In this document: positions 27,147 to 35,739 of the stretch, in pieces
Numbering within the stretch: the stretch's first letter is position 1
Layout: each line of letters opens with the position of its first letter
Origin: Roseovarius sp.
GTDB taxonomy: Bacteria; Pseudomonadota; Alphaproteobacteria; Rhodobacterales; Rhodobacteraceae
Length of the DNA stretch: 64,000 nt
Direction of reading: 5' to 3'
Assembly: GCA_029212365.1 (NCBI GenBank)
Contig: JARGOC010000001.1
Coordinates: forward strand, 124,001-188,000
Position numbers and translations under genes: made by a program
Notes under the pieces: model-generated
Told to the model about the DNA's origin: nothing
The model's database searches: none
Seen by the model: the letters and a program-made list of their open reading frames with translations, nothing else

Positions 27147-27345
27147 CGTGTCGAAACAGAACGGTTTAATATTGAGGTTTATTCGAAGCACTTGGAGTTT
27201 GCCTGAACGCACCCGCTCGGGTAGCTTAAACAAGCTCAAGCTAGGACGGCTGAACCAGAAATTTCCCCCAAGATGCGTGTGGTGCGTAGGGATCGTGGGG
27301 ATGTGAAGGGTTCAGTCCTTTGGTCTGGACCCTTCACTCTTTTTC
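27147..27345 (+). ncRNA. candidate small RNA ending in an orphan terminator
   Basis: After the DUF2853 terminator there is no open frame of note, yet about 160 bases later a second strong plus-strand terminator occurs (27303-27345). Between them lie compact hairpins: ACCC/GGGT around GCTC (27211-27222) and AGCTT/AAGCT around AAAC (27223-27236). This layout fits an independent small RNA, although the 5' end and promoter are not clear and it matches no RNA family that I know. It could instead be a backup terminator for the upstream gene. Confidence 0.35.
27303..27345 (+). terminator. strong Rho-independent terminator, plus strand
   Basis: GTGAAGGGTTCAG (27303-27315) pairs with CTGGACCCTTCAC (27325-27337), 13 pairs with one G-U, over a 9-base loop, followed by TCTTTTTC. 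On the minus strand no T tract follows, so it does not serve the convergent DUF1761 gene well. Confidence 0.75.
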
Positions 27346-27371
27346 AAATCATGGCCGTGAATCGCCACCGC

Positions 27372-27764
27372 CTAAAACAGCATCAAAACCGCGCCGATGA
27401 TGGCACAGCCAAATGTAGCATAGCCGCCGTCAATGATTGTCAGCTTGAATGTGCGTCCACCATACCCGTTGTTGATCATGAGCCAGGGCGAGATAAAAAA
27501 CAGCCCGATGCCCAGCCCTGAAATCAGGCCTTTGCCAAATGTGTCAATCCCGGCCAGCGCAAAAACGTGGCGCATCATGCCGGCCACCAACACCATGGCG
27601 ATGGCGGCCATAATGTAGGGCGCGGCACTGGTGTTGAGGGGTTTGCCATTCTCATCCACTTCGATCCCGGCCGCTTTGGTCCAGGGCTTGGCAAGCGCCA
27701 TGTACCAGATTGCACCAAATCCAAAACCGGCCGCTGCGGCCACGATCACGTTTATCAATTCCAT
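27372..27764 (-). CDS. DUF1761 family membrane protein
   Basis: The 130-residue protein starts at the ATG at 27764 (MELINVIVAAAAGFGFGAIWYMALAKPW), after a GAGG. It has four hydrophobic helices: residues 3-22, 48-68, 78-98 and 108-128. The GAIWYMALAKPWTKAAG block after the first helix and SPWLMINNGYGGRTFKLTIIDGGY before the last are typical of DUF1761. The function is unknown. It is followed by the plus-strand orphan terminator and preceded, 60 bases away, by the EVE gene on the same strand. Confidence 0.85.
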   Translation of the reverse strand: MELINVIVAAAAGFGFGAIWYMALAKPWTKAAGIEVDENGKPLNTSAAPYIMAAIAMVLVAGMMRHVFALAGIDTFGKGLISGLGIGLFFISPWLMINNGYGGRTFKLTIIDGGYATFGCAIIGAVLMLF

Positions 27765-27824
27765 TGGGTATCCTCTGTTTCGCGCATGTTGTAGGCCAAC
27801 CATGCCCTAAAACCGCAAATTGGC

Positions 27825-28244
27825 CTAGAGGCTTATCCCAGCGAGATCACAGATGACCTTCCATTCATCGGGTGTGACAGGCTGAACAGACAGGCGAGAA
27901 TTGCGCACCAGCACCATTTCGGACAGACGCGGATCTTGTTTGATCACCTCCAGCGTCACAGGTGTTTGCGCGGGGGCGATGGCCTTTATATCCACACATT
28001 CCCAACGCGGATCATCGGTTGTGCTGTCTGAATGCGCCGTGGCGCAAACCTCAACCACGCCAACCACGGCCTTCTCTTTCTGGCTGTGATAGAAAAAGCC
28101 CCGATCACCCACCGCCATATCGCGCATGAAATTGCGGGCTTGATAGTTGCGCACGCCGTCCCATTCTTCACCCGCGTCACCTTTGGCCACCTGGTTGTCC
28201 CAACTCCAGGTAGAGGGCTCGGATTTGAACAGCCAATAGCGCAT
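27825..28244 (-). CDS. EVE domain protein
   Basis: The 139-residue product is a single EVE domain, a PUA-like fold that binds modified bases in DNA or RNA (human relative: thymocyte nuclear protein 1). Diagnostic are MRYWLFKSEPSTWSWDN at the start, WDGVRNYQARNFMRDMAVGDRGFFYHS with the aromatic pocket residues, and the closing VTPDEWKVICDLAG. Stand-alone EVE proteins are proposed to act in restriction of modified DNA or in RNA-related processes; the role here is unknown. It is the third gene of the leftward unit tsaD-gpsA-YciI-EVE. Confidence 0.9.
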   Translation of the reverse strand: MRYWLFKSEPSTWSWDNQVAKGDAGEEWDGVRNYQARNFMRDMAVGDRGFFYHSQKEKAVVGVVEVCATAHSDSTTDDPRWECVDIKAIAPAQTPVTLEVIKQDPRLSEMVLVRNSRLSVQPVTPDEWKVICDLAGISL

Positions 28245-28246
28245 GA

Positions 28247-28519
28247 TCAGATGACTTTCTTCCAGGGTATCAGCTCAACTGAGGCAAACAGCCCGGCGTG
28301 CCCATATGGATCGCCAGCGACCCAGGCCTCGGCAGCGGCGATGTCTTCCACCTCCAGAACCACAAGTGAGCCGATCATCTGGTCTTTATCATCCAATAAC
28401 GGCCCGGCCTGAGACACAACGCCCGAGCTTTTCAGATAGGCAACATGGGCATCACGATTATCGAGACGGGTTTGCAAAGCGCCGGGTTTGTCCCGGCCAA
28501 TAAGGGCGATCAGCATCAT
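28247..28519 (-). CDS. YciI family protein
   Basis: The product (90 residues from the ATG at 28519) is a ferredoxin-like YciI domain. It has the start [29 protein letters not shown] with a His in the expected active-site place, [24 protein letters not shown] with the conserved Asp, and the [18 protein letters not shown] tail. YciI proteins are small soluble proteins of largely unknown enzymatic role. The start overlaps the gpsA stop by four bases, and the EVE gene follows after two bases, so all are cotranscribed. A second ATG at 28516 is possible. Confidence 0.87.
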   Translation of the reverse strand: MMLIALIGRDKPGALQTRLDNRDAHVAYLKSSGVVSQAGPLLDDKDQMIGSLVVLEVEDIAAAEAWVAGDPYGHAGLFASVELIPWKKVI

Positions 28520-29475
28520 TCTTCCTTTTGTGGTCTTGAAAGCAGCATATCCATTGCTTGGGTCACCTGCAATTTCCCAGTGCACAGGGCGACAACAGCA
28601 GCAGTGATTGGCATGTCGATGTTCATTTTGTCCGCTTCGGCCAGCACGGCCTGGGCCGTGGCGGCGCCCTCAACAGTGATTGAGGGGTCAAATGCTTCGC
28701 CACGGCCAAGGCTAAGACCAAACTGGTAATTGCGCGATTTGTCCGACGTACAGGTCAACGCCAGATCACCAAAACCAGACAGCCCTGCAAGCGTAGTGGG
28801 ATCGGCCCCCTTGGTCTGCGCCATACGGCACATTTCGGCAAATCCCCGTGTCATCAGGGCGGCGCGAGCGCTTTCCCCCAGGTCCGCACCCATCACCGCC
28901 CCGCAGGCAATGGCCATCACATTTTTCAACGCCCCGCCCAGTTCGGCGCCGATCACATCTGTCGTGCGATAGAGCCGCAAGCAGGGTGTGCCCAGTTGCG
29001 CTTGCAAGGCTTTGCACACCGGCTCATCAGTGCAGGCCAGTGTCAACGCCGTGGGTAAACCCCGTGCAATGTCAGCCGCAAAACTGGGCCCGGTCAAAAT
29101 GGCAGGCGTGGCATCGGGAATGATTTGATGGATCAATTGCGTGGCGCTCAGGCCGCTGTTCAGCTCAATTCCTTTGCAGCAGGCAACGAGGGACTGGCCA
29201 GCAAAAACATCCATGTGATCGCTCAGCATCTGCCGCAATGTCTGCATTGGAACAGCCAGCAGAAAGGTCTGATGTGGTTGCTTGTCTGACAGCTCAGACG
29301 TGACTTTGATTTGATCAGGCAAGGGGATTCCCGGCAGGCGCTTGGCGTTGGTCAGGTCAGTTTGCATATGGCGTGCATGATCTGCACTCCGTGTCCACAA
29401 ATTGACGCGCCCGCGCTGCGCCAGAGCAATAGCCAACCCAGTGCCAAAGGCGCCTGCACCCACAACGGTAATCAT
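28516..29475 (-). CDS. gpsA: NAD(P)-dependent glycerol-3-phosphate dehydrogenase
   Basis: GpsA reduces dihydroxyacetone phosphate to sn-glycerol-3-phosphate, the backbone of phospholipids. The 319-residue product begins with the dinucleotide loop [19 protein letters not shown], then [13 protein letters not shown] and CKGIEL, the substrate block [16 protein letters not shown], the catalytic Lys in [15 protein letters not shown] and [23 protein letters not shown]. The start lies in the tsaD stop (four-base overlap). The order tsaD-gpsA-YciI-EVE is common in Rhodobacterales. Confidence 0.96.
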   Translation of the reverse strand: MITVVGAGAFGTGLAIALAQRGRVNLWTRSADHARHMQTDLTNAKRLPGIPLPDQIKVTSELSDKQPHQTFLLAVPMQTLRQMLSDHMDVFAGQSLVACCKGIELNSGLSATQLIHQIIPDATPAILTGPSFAADIARGLPTALTLACTDEPVCKALQAQLGTPCLRLYRTTDVIGAELGGALKNVMAIACGAVMGADLGESARAALMTRGFAEMCRMAQTKGADPTTLAGLSGFGDLALTCTSDKSRNYQFGLSLGRGEAFDPSITVEGAATAQAVLAEADKMNIDMPITAAVVALCTGKLQVTQAMDMLLSRPQKEE

Positions 29476-30569
29476 GCCTTTGCCCCTTTCTTGCCGCTGC
29501 CCAACATGGCCGGGCTGGTTTGATCCAACGGCCAGCGTGGACGTGCGGCCAGTGTCATATCATCCACCATGCCTGCGGCAAAACGTTCAGCCCCAACATA
29601 GGCAATCATGGCGGCGTTATCGGTGCACAATGCCAAGGGTGGGGCCGTAAACATTGTGTTCGTCTCGGAACAAACAGTCTCTAATCCTGCCCGAATGGCC
29701 TGATTTGCGGCCACCCCACCTGCGACGGCCAAGGCCGGGTTTGTTGGCTGTTCCTGTGCATAGATTGCCATAGCACGCCGTGCTTTTTCTGCCAGAACAT
29801 CCCGCACAGCGGCCTGAAACCCGGCACATAAATCAGCGCGATCCTGACGGCGCAATCCACCATGCTGGGCGATCAGCTGATCACGGGTGCGCAATACAGC
29901 CGTTTTGAGACCCGAAAATGACATGTCGCATCCTGGCCGATCCAACAGGGGGCGGGGCAAGGCAAATCGCTTGGGGTCGCCTGTTTTCGCCTCAGCCTCA
30001 ACCGTCGGCCCGCCGGGTTGGCCCAGGCCCAAAAGCCGCGCAGTTTTGTCAAATGCTTCGCCGGGGGCATCGTCAATCGTGCCGCCCAGACGGGTGAAAT
30101 TATCCACACCCCGAACAATCAGAAACTGGCAATGCCCTCCCGAGACAAGCAACATCAGATAAGGATAGCTTAACTGGTCTGTCAGGCGCGGCGTCAGAGC
30201 ATGGCCCGCCAGATGGTTCACGCCGATCAGCGGCAGATTGGCTCCGGCAACCAGCCCCTTGGCGCACATCACACCTGAGATCACGCCCCCGATCAACCCC
30301 GGCCCGGCGGTGACGGCCACAGCCGTCATTTCGCGTAACCCAAGCCCGGATTGCTGCAATGCCTCGGCCACGCAGATATCCAGCTTTTCAGCATGGGCGC
30401 GTGCGGCGATCTCGGGGACGACACCACCAAATGGGGCGTGAAGCTTGTCTTGGCCATAAACAACAGACGCCAAAATCTGAGGGCCATCCGCCTCGGACAC
30501 GCGCACCACAGCTGCGGCTGTATCGTCACAGCTGCTCTCAAGGCCCAGAATGGTCAGGGTGGGTGTCAT
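29472..30569 (-). CDS. tsaD: tRNA t6A transferase subunit TsaD
   Basis: TsaD transfers the threonylcarbamoyl group to A37 of ANN-decoding tRNAs. I start at the ATG at 30569 ([18 protein letters not shown]), the family N-terminus, giving 365 residues; upstream in-frame codons add 32 atypical residues and reach into the divergent promoter region. The iron-binding HLAGHA motif, [18 protein letters not shown] and [13 protein letters not shown] are all present, as is the final Asp ligand in [13 protein letters not shown]. It heads a leftward operon and is divergent from hemD. Confidence 0.95.
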   Translation of the reverse strand: MTPTLTILGLESSCDDTAAAVVRVSEADGPQILASVVYGQDKLHAPFGGVVPEIAARAHAEKLDICVAEALQQSGLGLREMTAVAVTAGPGLIGGVISGVMCAKGLVAGANLPLIGVNHLAGHALTPRLTDQLSYPYLMLLVSGGHCQFLIVRGVDNFTRLGGTIDDAPGEAFDKTARLLGLGQPGGPTVEAEAKTGDPKRFALPRPLLDRPGCDMSFSGLKTAVLRTRDQLIAQHGGLRRQDRADLCAGFQAAVRDVLAEKARRAMAIYAQEQPTNPALAVAGGVAANQAIRAGLETVCSETNTMFTAPPLALCTDNAAMIAYVGAERFAAGMVDDMTLAARPRWPLDQTSPAMLGSGKKGAKA

Positions 30570-30606
30570 CGGTGCGCCCGTTGCGTGATTATGTTTGCGC
30601 AGGTAA

Positions 30607-30619
30607 CACCTCAGAGGTG
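30607..30619. promoter_or_regulatory. perfect palindrome between tsaD and hemD
   Basis: CACCTCAGAGGTG has two perfect 6-base arms around one central base, inside the 73-base divergent region. A TTGCGT-17-TAACAC promoter-like pair for hemD would place the -10 directly against it. It could be an operator of an unknown regulator or chance symmetry. Confidence 0.3.
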
Positions 30620-30642
30620 CCCTACACAACTGCGGAGCCAAC

Positions 30643-31374
30643 ATGACGACCACAGTGCTGATCACCCGGCCAGACCCAAACGGGTTTTTGTTGGCCGATG
30701 AACTGCGTAACCGCTGGGGCTGTGGCGTTCGGCTGGTGGTGTCGCCGGTACTGCAAATTGATGTTGTCGGCGCTTTGCCTGACCTGCACGAGGTCAGTCG
30801 GCTGATCTTTACATCAAAACATGGCGTTGCGGCGTATGTCAGCCTGTCTGCGCGGCGCGATTTAGCATGTTACGCTGTTGGGCCCGCCACGGCGCAGGCT
30901 GCACGGGAGGCCGGATTTACAGTGGCCGAGGCAGACGGGGATGTAGAGGCCCTGTTTGATCGCATCATGGCTGATGATCCAAGTGGCCACTATCTGCACA
31001 TTCGAGGAGAGCATTCAGCCGGTGATTTGGCCTCCCGGCTAACGGCGGCTGGCCGCCCGACATCAGAATCCGTGGTGTATCGGCAGGCGGCCCAACCCCT
31101 GAGTGAAGAGGCGCAAGCCTGCCTTGGCCGGGAATGTCCTGTGATTCTTCCCCTTTTTTCACCCCGTAGTGCACAACTAGTATTTTCCCAGATCAACCCA
31201 ATCGCACCTGTTCTGGTGGCTGCCCTTAGCAACAATGTCGCATTGAGCGTGCCAATAGACGTTGTAAACAGCCTGCATATCGCCACACGACCTGATGCCG
31301 AGGCGATGTTTGTGGTGATGGATACCCTTTTGGCGCAAGCCAAGTTGCTTGAGGGTGCAAAATGGGCGCAGTAA
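30643..31374 (+). CDS. hemD: uroporphyrinogen-III synthase
   Basis: HemD cyclises hydroxymethylbilane to uroporphyrinogen III with inversion of ring D. The family is poorly conserved, so the call rests on the two-domain pattern ([21 protein letters not shown] at the start; [59 protein letters not shown]) and on the context with COG4223 and hemY downstream. The 243-residue length is normal. hemC, which often sits beside hemD, is not in the window. The ribosome binding site is CGGAG. Confidence 0.87.
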   Translation: MTTTVLITRPDPNGFLLADELRNRWGCGVRLVVSPVLQIDVVGALPDLHEVSRLIFTSKHGVAAYVSLSARRDLACYAVGPATAQAAREAGFTVAEADGDVEALFDRIMADDPSGHYLHIRGEHSAGDLASRLTAAGRPTSESVVYRQAAQPLSEEAQACLGRECPVILPLFSPRSAQLVFSQINPIAPVLVAALSNNVALSVPIDVVNSLHIATRPDAEAMFVVMDTLLAQAKLLEGAKWAQ

Positions 31375-31423
31375 GATCAACAAAGGCTGGTTTCAGCCCA
31401 GATTCGATTAAAGGTGGTTTAAC

Positions 31424-32704
31424 GTGGCACGCAAGAAGACATCAGCACCTGAAAAAGAGGCTGCCCAACCCAAGGCGGATGTATCCCCCGATGTTGAGGA
31501 TCATGCGACAGATGTCACTGATGGTGCCGTATCTGAGGATGCTGAGACGTTAGAGGCCCCCTCGCAAGACGAAACTCGCGCTGAGGACACAGCACCGCAA
31601 GAGGCGGAGCCGACTGAGGATGATGCTACTGTCATCCAAGAGGTGGATCCTGAGGTACAAGAAGACGAATCTGATGCACCAGAGAGTGATCCGATTCCAG
31701 CGGCCGATCCCATTGCGACACAAACTATAGTCGAGCGCAAAGGCGGCTTTATCCCGATGCTGTTGGGCGGATTGGTTGCCGGTGGGATTGGCTTTGGTGC
31801 TGCATATTACCTTCTGCCGCAAATTGGCGGGCAGGATGGCGAAGCCTTCCAACAAGACGTGAGTGCCAAACTGGATCAGAACGCAACTGCCATCGCGGGC
31901 CTGACACAGACCGTCAATCAGATGCCCGAAGGCCCTGATATGATTGTCATTAATGCTGCGCTGTCTGATATGAACGCAGCGACCGAAAGTCTGGCGTCCC
32001 GCCTGGATGCACTCGACTCAGAGTTCTCAGCGCTGGACGATCGCCTGACCACTGTTGAAAAGTCGCCAATTTCCGAAGGTGCGTCGGATGCCGCTGTGGC
32101 CGCCTATGAGCGCGAGTTGAAGGCCCTGCAAGATAGCATGGCTGCACAACGAAGCGAGCTTGAGGCGATGGCATCCGAGGCACAGAGCATGGAAAACAAC
32201 GCCGAGGAAACTGCCAAAGCCACTATGTTGCGCGCGGCATTGACCCGCGTTCAAACGGCGTTGGATACCGGAACGGGGTTTTCCGCGGCCGTGGGTGATT
32301 TGCAGGATGCTGGTGTGAGCGTTCCTGCCGCACTGAGCGACGTGGCCGAAGACGGTGTGCCGTCACTGGCGCAATTGCAAGCCAGCTTTCCGGAGGCTGC
32401 CCGTGCAGCCTTGGCCGTATCGCGCCGTGAGGCTGCAAATAACGGCGACGAAAGCGGCTTTTCAGCATTCCTGAAAAATCAGCTGGGCACTCGTTCGCTT
32501 GAGCCGCGCGAGGGGGATGACCCGGATGCGGTGCTGTCGCGTGCTGAGGCTGCGGTGCGTGATGGCCGGCTGACTGATACATTGGCCGAAATCGAAGCTC
32601 TGCCTGCAGTAGGGCGTGCTGCACTTTCGGACTGGACCACCCAAGTGACGCGTAGGCAAGGTGCGGTTGCCGCAGCCGAAGCCTTGGGTCAAGAATTGAA
32701 CTGA
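31424..32704 (+). CDS. COG4223 mitofilin-like membrane protein
   Basis: The 426-residue protein starts at a GTG (31424) after AAAGGTGG. It has a charged N-terminal tail of about 105 residues rich in Glu/Asp, a single glycine-rich membrane helix (about residues 107-128, FIPMLLGGLVAGGIGFGAAYYLL), a long predicted coiled coil (about 140-275) and a helical C-terminal domain (about 280-426). This is the layout of the alphaproteobacterial relatives of mitofilin (Mic60), which shape intracytoplasmic membranes. Position between hemD and hemY is conserved in the order. The assignment to the family is firm; function here is inferred. Confidence 0.85.
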   Translation: MARKKTSAPEKEAAQPKADVSPDVEDHATDVTDGAVSEDAETLEAPSQDETRAEDTAPQEAEPTEDDATVIQEVDPEVQEDESDAPESDPIPAADPIATQTIVERKGGFIPMLLGGLVAGGIGFGAAYYLLPQIGGQDGEAFQQDVSAKLDQNATAIAGLTQTVNQMPEGPDMIVINAALSDMNAATESLASRLDALDSEFSALDDRLTTVEKSPISEGASDAAVAAYERELKALQDSMAAQRSELEAMASEAQSMENNAEETAKATMLRAALTRVQTALDTGTGFSAAVGDLQDAGVSVPAALSDVAEDGVPSLAQLQASFPEAARAALAVSRREAANNGDESGFSAFLKNQLGTRSLEPREGDDPDAVLSRAEAAVRDGRLTDTLAEIEALPAVGRAALSDWTTQVTRRQGAVAAAEALGQELN

Positions 32705-32723
32705 ACGCAGAAGGGCGCGTAAC

Positions 32724-34208
32724 ATGCTTTGGTCGATAATCAAGATTGTTGTTTTTGTCGCGCTGGTTGCGGCAACGGCCTTTGGTGCGGGGTATTTGCT
32801 CGAGCTGGATGGCGGTGTGCGTATTCAGATGGCAGGGCTTGAATTCAACCTGACGCCGCTGATGACGGTGATTGTTCTGTTCGTGATGGTTGTGGCAATC
32901 TGGGTACTGCTGAAGCTGGCCTCACTGCTGATTGCGGTTCTAAAGTTCATCAACGGTGATGAAACCGCCATTTCGCGCCATTTTTCGCGCAACCGTCAGG
33001 AGAAGGGGTATAAAGCGCTGTCAGAAGGTGTGATGGCACTGGCTTCGGGTGAAGGGGATTTGGCGATGGCACAGGCCAGCAAAGCCGAAAAATACCTGAA
33101 AAAGCCTGCGCTGACCAATCTGATCACGGCCCAGGCGGCTGAGATGAAGGGCGACCGGCGCAAGGCCGAAGAAGTGTATAAACGCCTGTTGAGTAATGAA
33201 AAAACCCGCTTTGTTGGCGTGCGTGGCATCCTGCGCCAAAAGCTGTCGGATGGTGATACTGAAACCGCGCTGAAACTGGCGCAGACAGCCTTTGCGCTGA
33301 AACCCAAGCACGAAGAAGTGCAAGACATGCTGTTGCAGCTTCAGGCCCGAACCGAAGATTGGACCGGTGCGCGCGAAACACTGAAAGCCAAGCTGAAATA
33401 TGGCTCTTTGCCGCGCGATGTTCACAAGCGGCGTGATGCGGTACTGGCCCTGTCCGAGGCGCGTGATGTGTTGGATGACGGCAATTCTATTGAGGCGCGC
33501 GAGGCCGCGATTGAGGCCAACAGGCTCTCGCCTGATCTGGTGCCCGCAGCCGTCATGGCCGCGCGTAGCTATATTGAGCAAGGCTCCAAACGCTATGCGA
33601 CCCGTGTGATCAAAAAGGCCTGGGATGCCCAGCCACACCCTGATCTGGCGGCTGCCTTCGCCGAAATCGAACATGACGAAACCCCGCAACAACGCATCAA
33701 GCGTTTTGCTAAGCTGATCAAAGCACATCCCGATCACCGCGAGAGCAAACTGCTGGCAGCTGAGTTGCAGATTGCCGCCGAGGATTTCCCCGCTGCGCGT
33801 CGCGCCTTGGGTGATTTGATCGAAACCGATCCAGATGCGCGCGCCCTGACCATCATGGCCGCCGTTGAACGTGGTGAGGGGGCCTCTGATGCGGTGGTCA
33901 AGGGCTGGCTGGCACGCGCCTTGTCGGCTCCGCGTGGACCGCAATGGGTGTGTGACAATTGCCATCACATTCATGCGGAATGGGTACCTGCCTGCGAAAA
34001 CTGTCATTCCTTTGACACACTGAGCTGGACTGCCCCGCCGGAGTCTTTGGTGACGACATCAACGGGTGTTGAAATGTTGCCCCTGATCGTTGGCGCGATC
34101 GAGGATAACAGTGACGAAGATGATACCGATACCAAGGTTGAAGCTGATTCTGATATCGTTGATGCTGAGGTGATCGAAGCAGAGTCCGAAGTCGCCAAGC
34201 AAAGCTGA
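32724..34208 (+). CDS. hemY: HemY-type TPR membrane protein with C-terminal zinc ribbon
   Basis: The 494-residue protein has two N-terminal membrane helices (about residues 5-23 and 43-66), the HemY N-terminal domain, a TPR-like helical region (about 110-400) and a C-terminal CDNC-x10-CENC zinc ribbon (about residues 410-427) followed by an acidic tail. HemY proteins of this kind are linked to late tetrapyrrole steps by gene position, but the name is historic and distinct from the protoporphyrinogen oxidase HemY of Gram-positives. The zinc ribbon recalls LapB/YciM, which controls LpxC turnover. It follows the COG4223 gene by 19 bases. Confidence 0.85.
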   Translation: MLWSIIKIVVFVALVAATAFGAGYLLELDGGVRIQMAGLEFNLTPLMTVIVLFVMVVAIWVLLKLASLLIAVLKFINGDETAISRHFSRNRQEKGYKALSEGVMALASGEGDLAMAQASKAEKYLKKPALTNLITAQAAEMKGDRRKAEEVYKRLLSNEKTRFVGVRGILRQKLSDGDTETALKLAQTAFALKPKHEEVQDMLLQLQARTEDWTGARETLKAKLKYGSLPRDVHKRRDAVLALSEARDVLDDGNSIEAREAAIEANRLSPDLVPAAVMAARSYIEQGSKRYATRVIKKAWDAQPHPDLAAAFAEIEHDETPQQRIKRFAKLIKAHPDHRESKLLAAELQIAAEDFPAARRALGDLIETDPDARALTIMAAVERGEGASDAVVKGWLARALSAPRGPQWVCDNCHHIHAEWVPACENCHSFDTLSWTAPPESLVTTSTGVEMLPLIVGAIEDNSDEDDTDTKVEADSDIVDAEVIEAESEVAKQS

Positions 34209-34401
34209 ACACCCACGTCAGGGAGTTGTCGCGGATCGTGGTCCGGGCGCTGGGTGATTGATTTCAATCGTGACGCTGGGGCTTTCGCAGATCGAGCCGA
34301 ATGCCGCCGTGATTCCATTGACGCTGCGGATATTCCGAGACAGTATCTTTGTTGTGCTTCATTGAATGCGCCTTCAGAGATACAATCGGAGTGGATGTCT
34401 A

Positions 34402-35265
34402 ATGAAATACGTGAAGCCGGATAGTCTTCATGCTGCCTCGGTGTTGCTTGCCCAAGAGACAGGAACATCGCGTATCCTGGCGGGCGGTACTGACGTACTG
34501 GTGCAACTGAGATCTGAGATGGTAGAGCCGGATCTGATCGTTGACCTTAAACAACTGGATGGCCTGCGCGATATCACCGCCGAAGCTGGCGGGTTTCGCA
34601 TAGGCGCGGCAGTTTCTGGCGCCGAGATGGGCGAGCATGCTGACCTGTGTGCTGCATGGCCCGGCGTGGTTGAAGGGGTTGAGCTGATTGGGTCAACCCA
34701 AGTGCAGGGGCGCTGCACCATGGTGGGCAACCTGTGCAATGGATCACCCGCTGCCGATAGCGTGCCAGGCATGGTTGCGGCAAATGCCGTGGCCCGTATT
34801 CAGGGCCCGGATGGCGAACGTGATTGCCCGGTTCTGGACATTCCCGTCGGCCCTGGCAAGACATCACTGGCCAAGGGCGAGATTATCACCTCGATCTTTT
34901 TGCCTGCCCGCCCTGCAAATGCGTCGGATGCCTATTTGCGCTTCATTCCGCGCACAGAAATGGACATTGCTGTATCTTCAGCAGGGGTGAACCTTGAGTT
35001 GGATGGCGCGGGTACTGTGATCGGTGCGCGTGTTGCCTTGGGTGCTGTGGCACCAACTGTGCGATTGGTGAAAGATGCCGGCGCTGCCCTGATCGGCTCC
35101 AGGCTGGATGACGCAGCTATTGCCTCGATGGTGGGCGCTGTTGAGGCGGCCTGCTCACCCATCGACGACAAACGAAGCACTATCGAGTTCCGCACAAAAA
35201 CTGCAGGCGTGTTGGCGAAACGCGCCGCATTGATCGCCTATGAACGCGCCGGAGGCACATCATGA
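34402..35265 (+). CDS. molybdenum hydroxylase FAD-binding subunit (CoxM/XDH family M)
   Basis: The 287-residue protein is the FAD subunit of a xanthine dehydrogenase family enzyme; it passes electrons from the 2Fe-2S subunit to the acceptor. It has the FAD pyrophosphate loop RILAGGTDVLVQL (about residues 27-39), the ELIGSTQVQGRCTMVGNLCNGSPAADS block and a C-terminal domain ending in AALIAYERA. The start at 34402 (MKYVKPDSLHAASVLL) fits the family; a TTGACG at 34318 may belong to its promoter. The stop overlaps the 2Fe-2S gene by four bases. The substrate is unknown. Confidence 0.9.
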   Translation: MKYVKPDSLHAASVLLAQETGTSRILAGGTDVLVQLRSEMVEPDLIVDLKQLDGLRDITAEAGGFRIGAAVSGAEMGEHADLCAAWPGVVEGVELIGSTQVQGRCTMVGNLCNGSPAADSVPGMVAANAVARIQGPDGERDCPVLDIPVGPGKTSLAKGEIITSIFLPARPANASDAYLRFIPRTEMDIAVSSAGVNLELDGAGTVIGARVALGAVAPTVRLVKDAGAALIGSRLDDAAIASMVGAVEAACSPIDDKRSTIEFRTKTAGVLAKRAALIAYERAGGTS

Positions 35266-35738
35266 AGAACACCCATGTAACCACCACCGTCAACGGTGAC
35301 GCGGTTGAATTCATTTGCGAACCCGATGAGACATTGCTGGACGCCCTGCGAAACCGATTGGGCCTGACGGGTGCCAAAGAGGGCTGCGGTACAGGCGATT
35401 GTGGTGCCTGTTCGGTCAATCTGAATGGTCGGCTGGTTTGTTCCTGTCTGGTGCTGGCGGCCGAGGCCGAAGGCGCTCAGGTTGAAACCATCGAAGGCAT
35501 GGCAGATGGCGAAGCGCTGCACCCATTGCAACGTATCTTTATTGAAAAAGCCGCCCTGCAATGCGGGATCTGCACACCGGGCATTCTGGTGGCTGCCAAG
35601 GCGTTGTTGGAGAAAAACCCCGACCCCTCTGAGACCGAAATTCGGTATTGGCTGGCGGGCAACCTGTGTCGTTGTACTGGCTATGACAAGATCATCAAGG
35701 CAGTGCAGGCCGCTGCCGCCGAAATGAGGAGCGCGTAA
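35262..35738 (+). CDS. molybdenum hydroxylase 2Fe-2S subunit (CoxS-like)
   Basis: The 158-residue protein carries two 2Fe-2S clusters. The N-terminal plant-type cluster has C-x4-C-x2-C-x11-C (Cys42, Cys47, Cys50 and Cys62, GCGTGDCGAC and VCSC). The C-terminal all-helical cluster has CGICTPG and LCRCTGYDKI. The length is typical for this family. It links the Mo subunit, which follows after one base, to the FAD subunit. Residues around the clusters are intact, so the enzyme is probably functional. Confidence 0.94.
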   Translation: MKNTHVTTTVNGDAVEFICEPDETLLDALRNRLGLTGAKEGCGTGDCGACSVNLNGRLVCSCLVLAAEAEGAQVETIEGMADGEALHPLQRIFIEKAALQCGICTPGILVAAKALLEKNPDPSETEIRYWLAGNLCRCTGYDKIIKAVQAAAAEMRSA

Positions 35739-35739
35739 C

